DNA from: an uncultured Lachnospiraceae bacterium
Lineage (GTDB): Bacteria > Bacillota > Clostridia > Lachnospirales > Lachnospiraceae
Direction of reading: 5' to 3'
DNA length: 37,817 nt
Assembly: GCA_946544235.1 (NCBI GenBank)
Contig: CAMNMC010000028.1
Coordinates: 1-37,817 of the forward strand
Shown one piece after another: positions 33,446 to 37,817 of this stretch. Within the stretch, counting starts at the first letter, position 1, and the number at the start of each line of letters is the position of its first letter. A program made the position numbers and the translations under genes. The notes under the pieces are model-generated. The model was not told the DNA's origin. It searched no databases and saw nothing but the letters and a program-made list of their open reading frames with translations.

Positions 33446-36271
33446 ATGAAGAAAATATGTATAGGAATACTTGCGCATGTTGATGCCGGAAAAACAACTC
33501 TCACAGAGAGTATACTGCTTGATCTGGGAGCTATAAGAACTGCAGGAAGGGTTGATAAGGGAGACGCCTTTCTGGATACGGAGGCTCTCGAGAAGAAGAG
33601 AGGCGTAACGATTCTGGCTAAGCAGGCGATATGTAATCTGTCAGCAGACGATAAAATGAATAAATGCAGTGATGATGTCAGAATAACCATCATTGATACG
33701 CCGGGCCATACCGATTTTATCGGTGAGACCGAGAGGGCACTTTCGGTTCTGGATGCGGCTGTTCTTCTTGTGAGCGGAACGGATGGTGTAACATCATCAA
33801 CAAAGCGCCTTGCAAATATGCTTCAGAAATACAAGGTTCCGTACTATGTTTTCGTTAACAAGATGGATATGAGCATGCGGACTAAGGAGGAGCTGATCAA
33901 TGACCTTCTGGATAATCTTGGAGACGGTTTTATACCATATGAGGAGTTCACAAATAAGCATGAAGAGATAGCTGCACTTTCCGAGTCAACGATAGAAAAA
34001 TATCTCGAGGAGGGAGAACTGACGCAGGAAGATATCCGCGTTCTCTTCTCGGCAGGCAGGCTGCATCCGACGGTTTTCGGATCCGCACTTAAGAATACAA
34101 ATATCGACAGTCTTATCAGCATGATGACAGAGTATCTCCCGGAGATAAGATACAGGGATGCCTTCTCTGCAAAGATATTTAAGATCGGCTTTGAGGATGG
34201 GCATAAGCTTTCCTATGCCAAGATCACCGGAGGAAGCATATCTGTCAGAGATGTGATCAATGATGAGAGGATAGAAGGACAGAAGATCAGTCAGATAAGA
34301 CTTTATAACGGTGTTAAATATGACAGTCTAGACAGGGCAGAGGCAGGCGACGTTGTTGCATTTATAGGACCGCTCGATACCTATGCCGGTATGGGGCTTG
34401 GTGAGGAGTTCGATGAGGATAAGCCTGTATTTCAGCCGGTACTCCGGTATGATCTGGAGTTTCCGAAGGAGGTTCCATTAAGAGTATTTCTCCCGAAACT
34501 GCTTGAGATAGTAACCGAGGATCCACTGCTTAGTCTGGAAATAAAGTCCGGTGATAAGGCAAGCATAGCTGTTATGGGTGAATTTCAGGCTGAAATACTG
34601 AAGGAGACGATCAAGGAGCGTTATAATGTTGAGGTGAGACTTGTCAAGGGAAGCTTCGTTCATAAGGAAACGATCGAGAGACCTGTGATCGGATATGGAC
34701 ATTTTGAACCGCTGCGTCACTATGCCGAGGTTCAGATACTTTTGGAGCCTCTGCCGAGAGGAACCGGAATAGAGGTCGCAAGTGATCTCTCTGTGAATGA
34801 GCTTGATATCAACTGGCAGAAGACCATTATTTCGACCATGACGGAGCATCTTCCGACCGGAGTGCTGACAGGTTCAAGGCTGACTGATATCAGATTTACG
34901 CTTGTTGCAGGCAAGGCTCATCTGAAGCATACCGACAGCCAGGATTTTCAGGAGGCGGTCAGACGTGCGATAAGACAGGGACTTATGAAAACAAGATCGG
35001 TTCTGCTTGAGCCGGAGTATCGTTTTACTATAAAGCTTCCGACGGAATGTGTCGGCAGAGCCATGAATGATATAACGGAAATGGGCGGAAGCTTTACCGT
35101 TTCGGAGGATGGACAGCTTAGCGGAAGTGCACCTGCAAGATGCATTGCAGATTATCAGACGACGCTAACAGAATACAGCAGAGGTGAGGGGACGATAGAG
35201 CTGCAGTTTGCGGGGTACAAGGATGTCCCGCCTGATGAGGCAGACAGGTATATTGAGGAGAAGGGTTATGATCCCGACAGCGACAGGGATAATCCTTCGG
35301 GCAGTATATTTATCGACCATGGCGCAGGCTATTATGTCCCGTGGTTTGAGTGTGAAGCTCTGATGCACCTTCCGAGTGTTGAGCAGGAATATTTTGAAAC
35401 GGATGCTGAAACTGATGATGAGAGGCTTGCCAGGGAAGCAGAGCTGGCGCGGCTTGCTTCGGAGAGGTCCAGAGGGAGAGGTTCGCTGACTGAAAGTCTT
35501 CAGGCAATCGGCACTGATGAGATAGATGATATCCTGAAAAATGCAACACAGAAGAATGCAGGCAAGGAAGGACGAAGGACCAAGAGAGTATATCTCAGCA
35601 GAAGTACTGTACAGGCTGAGCGGAGAGCAGAGACGTCTGCAAGTTATGTAAACCAAAATGACCAATCGAGTTACGGTGGGGCAGATGGTTCTGGTGGAGC
35701 GAGTGGTACTGGTGGAGCAGGTGGTTCCGGAACGTCGAGTCGTTCGCTGGGAGAAAATGGTCCGGGAACATCGGGGCGTGCGTCAGTTTCAAACAGATCA
35801 GGAATAAAGAATGCTGAGAAGAAGAAATACCTCCTCGTCGACGGATATAATATCATTCATGCCTGGGATGAGCTGAAGAAGCTTATCGAAGGAAACAATG
35901 CCACGAAGGACAGGCAGTCGATCAGTCTTGAAGCGGCCCGCTTCAGACTCCTTGATATGATGTCAGAATATAAGGCTTTGAAGGATATAGAGGTTATAGT
36001 TGTATTTGATGCGTATAATGTCAAGGGACACGGAACCGAGAAGATGGATTATCTGGGAGTTCATGTTGTCTACACGAAGACCGCAGAGACTGCAGATCAT
36101 TATATCGCCAAATTCACTGTTGAAAACTCAAAGAAGCTGGATATTACGGTTGCAACGTCGGACTGCATGATACAGCTGATAATACGAGGAGAGAATTCCA
36201 GATTCCTCAGTGCTCCGGCACTTGAACTAGAATATAAGGAGCTTCGAAGTAATTGCATGAACCAGATATGA
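33446..36271 (+). CDS. TetM/EF-G-like ribosomal GTPase fused to a YacP/Rae1-type NYN nuclease domain
   Basis: A 941-aa protein. GTPase domain: G1 AHVDAGKTT (10-18), G2 RGVTI, G3 DTPGH (84-88, catalytic His kept) and G4 NKMD (138-141), followed by EF-G-like domains II-V in TetM order (ARCIADYQTTLTEYSRG near the end). The domain IV tip, SPVSTPADF in TetM, reads HTDSQDF here, so tetracycline protection is doubtful. After a Gly/Ser linker (about 732-786) comes an NYN domain (about 793-938): LLVDGYNIIHAW, VIVVFDAYNVKG, TAETADHYI and VATSD, matching B. subtilis YacP/Rae1 blocks with conserved acidic residues. Rae1 cleaves mRNA in the ribosomal A site. Inferred role: GTPase-driven delivery of an mRNA endonuclease to the ribosome. 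AGAGG lies ~8 nt upstream of the ATG. Confidence 0.93.
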   Translation: MKKICIGILAHVDAGKTTLTESILLDLGAIRTAGRVDKGDAFLDTEALEKKRGVTILAKQAICNLSADDKMNKCSDDVRITIIDTPGHTDFIGETERALSVLDAAVLLVSGTDGVTSSTKRLANMLQKYKVPYYVFVNKMDMSMRTKEELINDLLDNLGDGFIPYEEFTNKHEEIAALSESTIEKYLEEGELTQEDIRVLFSAGRLHPTVFGSALKNTNIDSLISMMTEYLPEIRYRDAFSAKIFKIGFEDGHKLSYAKITGGSISVRDVINDERIEGQKISQIRLYNGVKYDSLDRAEAGDVVAFIGPLDTYAGMGLGEEFDEDKPVFQPVLRYDLEFPKEVPLRVFLPKLLEIVTEDPLLSLEIKSGDKASIAVMGEFQAEILKETIKERYNVEVRLVKGSFVHKETIERPVIGYGHFEPLRHYAEVQILLEPLPRGTGIEVASDLSVNELDINWQKTIISTMTEHLPTGVLTGSRLTDIRFTLVAGKAHLKHTDSQDFQEAVRRAIRQGLMKTRSVLLEPEYRFTIKLPTECVGRAMNDITEMGGSFTVSEDGQLSGSAPARCIADYQTTLTEYSRGEGTIELQFAGYKDVPPDEADRYIEEKGYDPDSDRDNPSGSIFIDHGAGYYVPWFECEALMHLPSVEQEYFETDAETDDERLAREAELARLASERSRGRGSLTESLQAIGTDEIDDILKNATQKNAGKEGRRTKRVYLSRSTVQAERRAETSASYVNQNDQSSYGGADGSGGASGTGGAGGSGTSSRSLGENGPGTSGRASVSNRSGIKNAEKKKYLLVDGYNIIHAWDELKKLIEGNNATKDRQSISLEAARFRLLDMMSEYKALKDIEVIVVFDAYNVKGHGTEKMDYLGVHVVYTKTAETADHYIAKFTVENSKKLDITVATSDCMIQLIIRGENSRFLSAPALELEYKELRSNCMNQI

Positions 36272-36320
36272 TCATGGAGGAACCGCGAAGTAATTGTATG
36301 AACCAGATATGATAATGATG
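36245..36320 (+). repeat. 41-bp tandem duplication of the 3' end of the GTPase-NYN gene
   Basis: CGAAGTAATTGcATGAACCA from the last codons (36245 onward) recurs at 36286 with one base change, including the former stop region (CAGATATGAT). The second copy lies outside the gene. Confidence 0.85.
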
Positions 36321-36332
36321 GGGCGGTTTTTC
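36281..36332 (+). terminator. Probable weak terminator after the GTPase-NYN gene
   Basis: AACCGC (36281-36286) / GCGGTT (36323-36328) with the duplicated 3' copy in the loop, followed by TTT. The long loop makes it weak. Confidence 0.45.
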
Positions 36333-36407
36333 CTTGAAAACATATGACTCCGAAACCGGAATAACTGCATTCGGACGGAGAATTATAGCTTTCAGAAAGA
36401 CTTTAAA

Positions 36408-36484
36408 TGTATTTTATGCAAGAAATATGAATATATGCATAAATAATGTTTATATTATACATAATTCACATGTTATTATTCATA
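36408..36484 (+). promoter_or_regulatory. Possible ArgR operator sites upstream of argG
   Basis: Several ARG-box-like A/T palindromes with TGNAT/ATNCA half-sites: TGTATTTTATGCA (36408-36420), TGAATATATGCATAAAT (36428-36444) and TGTTATTATTCAT (36471-36483). Spacing is not perfect against the consensus, so this is a suggestion based on similarity and on the downstream arginine gene. Confidence 0.4.
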
Positions 36485-36512
36485 TTGTTTTAAAATTCAT
36501 GCAATTATGCTC

Positions 36513-36541
36513 TTGATTATGAACCATAATTATTATATATT
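36513..36541 (+). promoter_or_regulatory. Sigma-A promoter of argG
   Basis: TTGATT (36513-36518), 17-bp spacer, TATATT (36536-36541), about 33 nt before the ATG. Confidence 0.7.
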
Positions 36542-36580
36542 AATCAATAGTTTGAAAAATATTAAACGGAGGAACAAGAA

Positions 36581-37807
36581 ATGTCAAAAGAGAAAGTTGT
36601 ACTTGCCTATTCAGGTGGTCTTGATACTACAGCCATTATTCCATGGCTTAAGGAAAATTATGATTATGATGTTATCTGCTGCTGTATAGATGTAGGACAG
36701 GAGTCAGAGCTGGATGGTCTCGAGGAGAGAGCTAAGCATTCAGGCGCTGAGAAATGCTACATCATCGACGTTGTAGATGAGTTCTGTGATAATTACATCA
36801 TGCCAACAGTTAAGGCTGATGCTGTTTATGAGAATAAGTACCTTCTCGGTACTTCATTCGCAAGACCTCTTATCGGTAAGGTACTTGTTGATATCGCACG
36901 TAAGGAAGGTGCTGTTGCAATCTGTCATGGTGCAACAGGTAAGGGAAATGATCAGCTTCGTTTCGAGCTTGCCATCAAGGCACTTGCTCCTGATCTTAAG
37001 ATAATCGCTTGCTGGCGTGATCCAAAGTGGACATTTGATTCACGTGAGTCTGAGATCGCATACTGCGAGTCTAAGGGCATCCAGCTTACATTTGATGCTA
37101 AGCACAGCTACAGCCGTGACCGTAACATCTGGCACATCAGCCATGAGGGCCTTGAGCTTGAGAACCCGGCAAATGAGCCAAACTATGATGACCTTCTTGT
37201 TCTCGGAGTTGCTCCTGACAAGGCTCCTGATGAGGGAGAATACGTTGAGATGACTTTTGAAGCAGGTGTTCCAAAGTCAGTTAACGGTAAGGAAATGAAG
37301 GTTTCTGATATCATTCGTGAGTTAAACAGACTCGGTGGAAAGCATGGTATCGGTATCATCGATATCGTTGAGAACCGTGTTGTTGGTATGAAGAGCCGTG
37401 GCGTTTATGAGACTCCTGGCGGAACAATCCTTATGGAGGCTCACAAGCAGCTTGAGGAGCTCGTTCTTGATCGTGATACTCTTGATTTCAAGCGTCACAT
37501 CGGTATCAAGTTTGCTGACCTTGTATACGAAGGAAAGTGGTTCTGCCCACTTCGTGAATCTCTTCAGGCTTTCGTTGAGAAGACAGATGAGCGTGTTACA
37601 GGTACAGTTAAGTTCAAGCTTTACAAGGGCAACATCATTAAGGCCGGAACAACTTCACCATACACACTTTATTCTGAGTCACTTGCAAGCTTCACAACAG
37701 GTGATCTCTATGATCATAAGGATGCTTCAGGTTTCATCAACCTCTTCGGTCTTCCTATGAAGGTTCGTGCAATGCTCGATCAGGAGAGAGAGAAGAACAA
37801 CCAGTAA
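36581..37807 (+). CDS. argG: Argininosuccinate synthase
   Basis: A 408-aa enzyme that joins citrulline and aspartate with ATP in arginine synthesis. N-terminal PP-loop [17 protein letters not shown] (about 7-23), then [15 protein letters not shown] (citrulline/aspartate site), SREIGR-region equivalent [13 protein letters not shown] and a C-terminal [15 protein letters not shown]. Length is as expected. ACGGAGG lies ~9 nt upstream of the ATG. Own promoter and possible ArgR sites upstream; argH, if adjacent, lies past the window edge. Confidence 0.98.
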   Translation: MSKEKVVLAYSGGLDTTAIIPWLKENYDYDVICCCIDVGQESELDGLEERAKHSGAEKCYIIDVVDEFCDNYIMPTVKADAVYENKYLLGTSFARPLIGKVLVDIARKEGAVAICHGATGKGNDQLRFELAIKALAPDLKIIACWRDPKWTFDSRESEIAYCESKGIQLTFDAKHSYSRDRNIWHISHEGLELENPANEPNYDDLLVLGVAPDKAPDEGEYVEMTFEAGVPKSVNGKEMKVSDIIRELNRLGGKHGIGIIDIVENRVVGMKSRGVYETPGGTILMEAHKQLEELVLDRDTLDFKRHIGIKFADLVYEGKWFCPLRESLQAFVEKTDERVTGTVKFKLYKGNIIKAGTTSPYTLYSESLASFTTGDLYDHKDASGFINLFGLPMKVRAMLDQEREKNNQ

Positions 37808-37817
37808 TTAGTTAATA

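Noticed and set aside
33446..36271. Tetracycline resistance gene (tetM/tetW type)
   Set aside because: The domain IV tip differs from true resistance proteins and the NYN fusion points to another role; no mobile-element context was seen.

Overview
The window looks like chromosomal DNA of a Gram-positive, anaerobe-type member of the Clostridia, most likely Lachnospiraceae (Coprococcus/Butyrivibrio-like). This is inferred from moderate to low GC, AGGAGG-type ribosome binding sites, a phenylalanine T-box leader, a Firmicutes-style 6S RNA, a SpoIID-like protein, a YihY-type membrane protein, DegV, and several Thr/Ser/Asp/Glu-rich surface proteins. Species cannot be named from the sequence alone. 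Nearly all genes are on the + strand; only gltX is on the - strand.

Left part (1-8.3 kb): the 3' end of a wall-anchored Cna-B/SpaA-repeat surface protein with a strong terminator; a 6S RNA gene with its own sigma-A promoter; a large membrane-anchored SpoIID-domain protein directly downstream of it; a YihY/BrkB membrane protein; and convergent gltX, whose long 5' leader is an inverted repeat enclosing three degenerate repeats.

Second part (8.3-17.1 kb): a HAD phosphatase followed by an export system of the MacAB/FtsX type. It consists of a 354-aa adaptor lipoprotein, a 761-aa double-adaptor lipoprotein, a 939-aa FtsX permease and two ATPases. The second ATPase carries an AbrB-like C-terminal tail and is separated from the first by a ~243-bp near-perfect palindromic element.

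Third part (17.1-26.7 kb): a membrane-anchored acidic protein of unknown function; a long terminator followed by an exact 50-bp-period array of hairpin repeats; a second unknown protein (636 aa); then pheS-pheT behind a T-box leader; and queA. Two further palindromic elements flank queA; the one downstream is an outer stem closing five small hairpins.

Fourth part (26.7-37.8 kb): a membrane-domain glycerophosphodiester phosphodiesterase; an SH3b/amidase_3 lipoprotein that has lost most catalytic residues (probable pseudoenzyme); DegV; an SH3b plus SleB-type cell-wall hydrolase; a small ORF; a TetM/EF-G-like GTPase fused to a YacP/Rae1-type NYN nuclease; and argG with its own promoter and possible ArgR sites.

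Two themes stand out. The first is translation and its control: gltX, pheST with T-box, queA, and the GTPase-NYN fusion, which suggests a ribosome A-site surveillance enzyme. The second is the cell envelope: surface protein, SpoIID, adaptor/FtsX system, GDPD, pseudo-amidase and SleB-like hydrolase. The intergenic regions are unusually rich in long palindromes.
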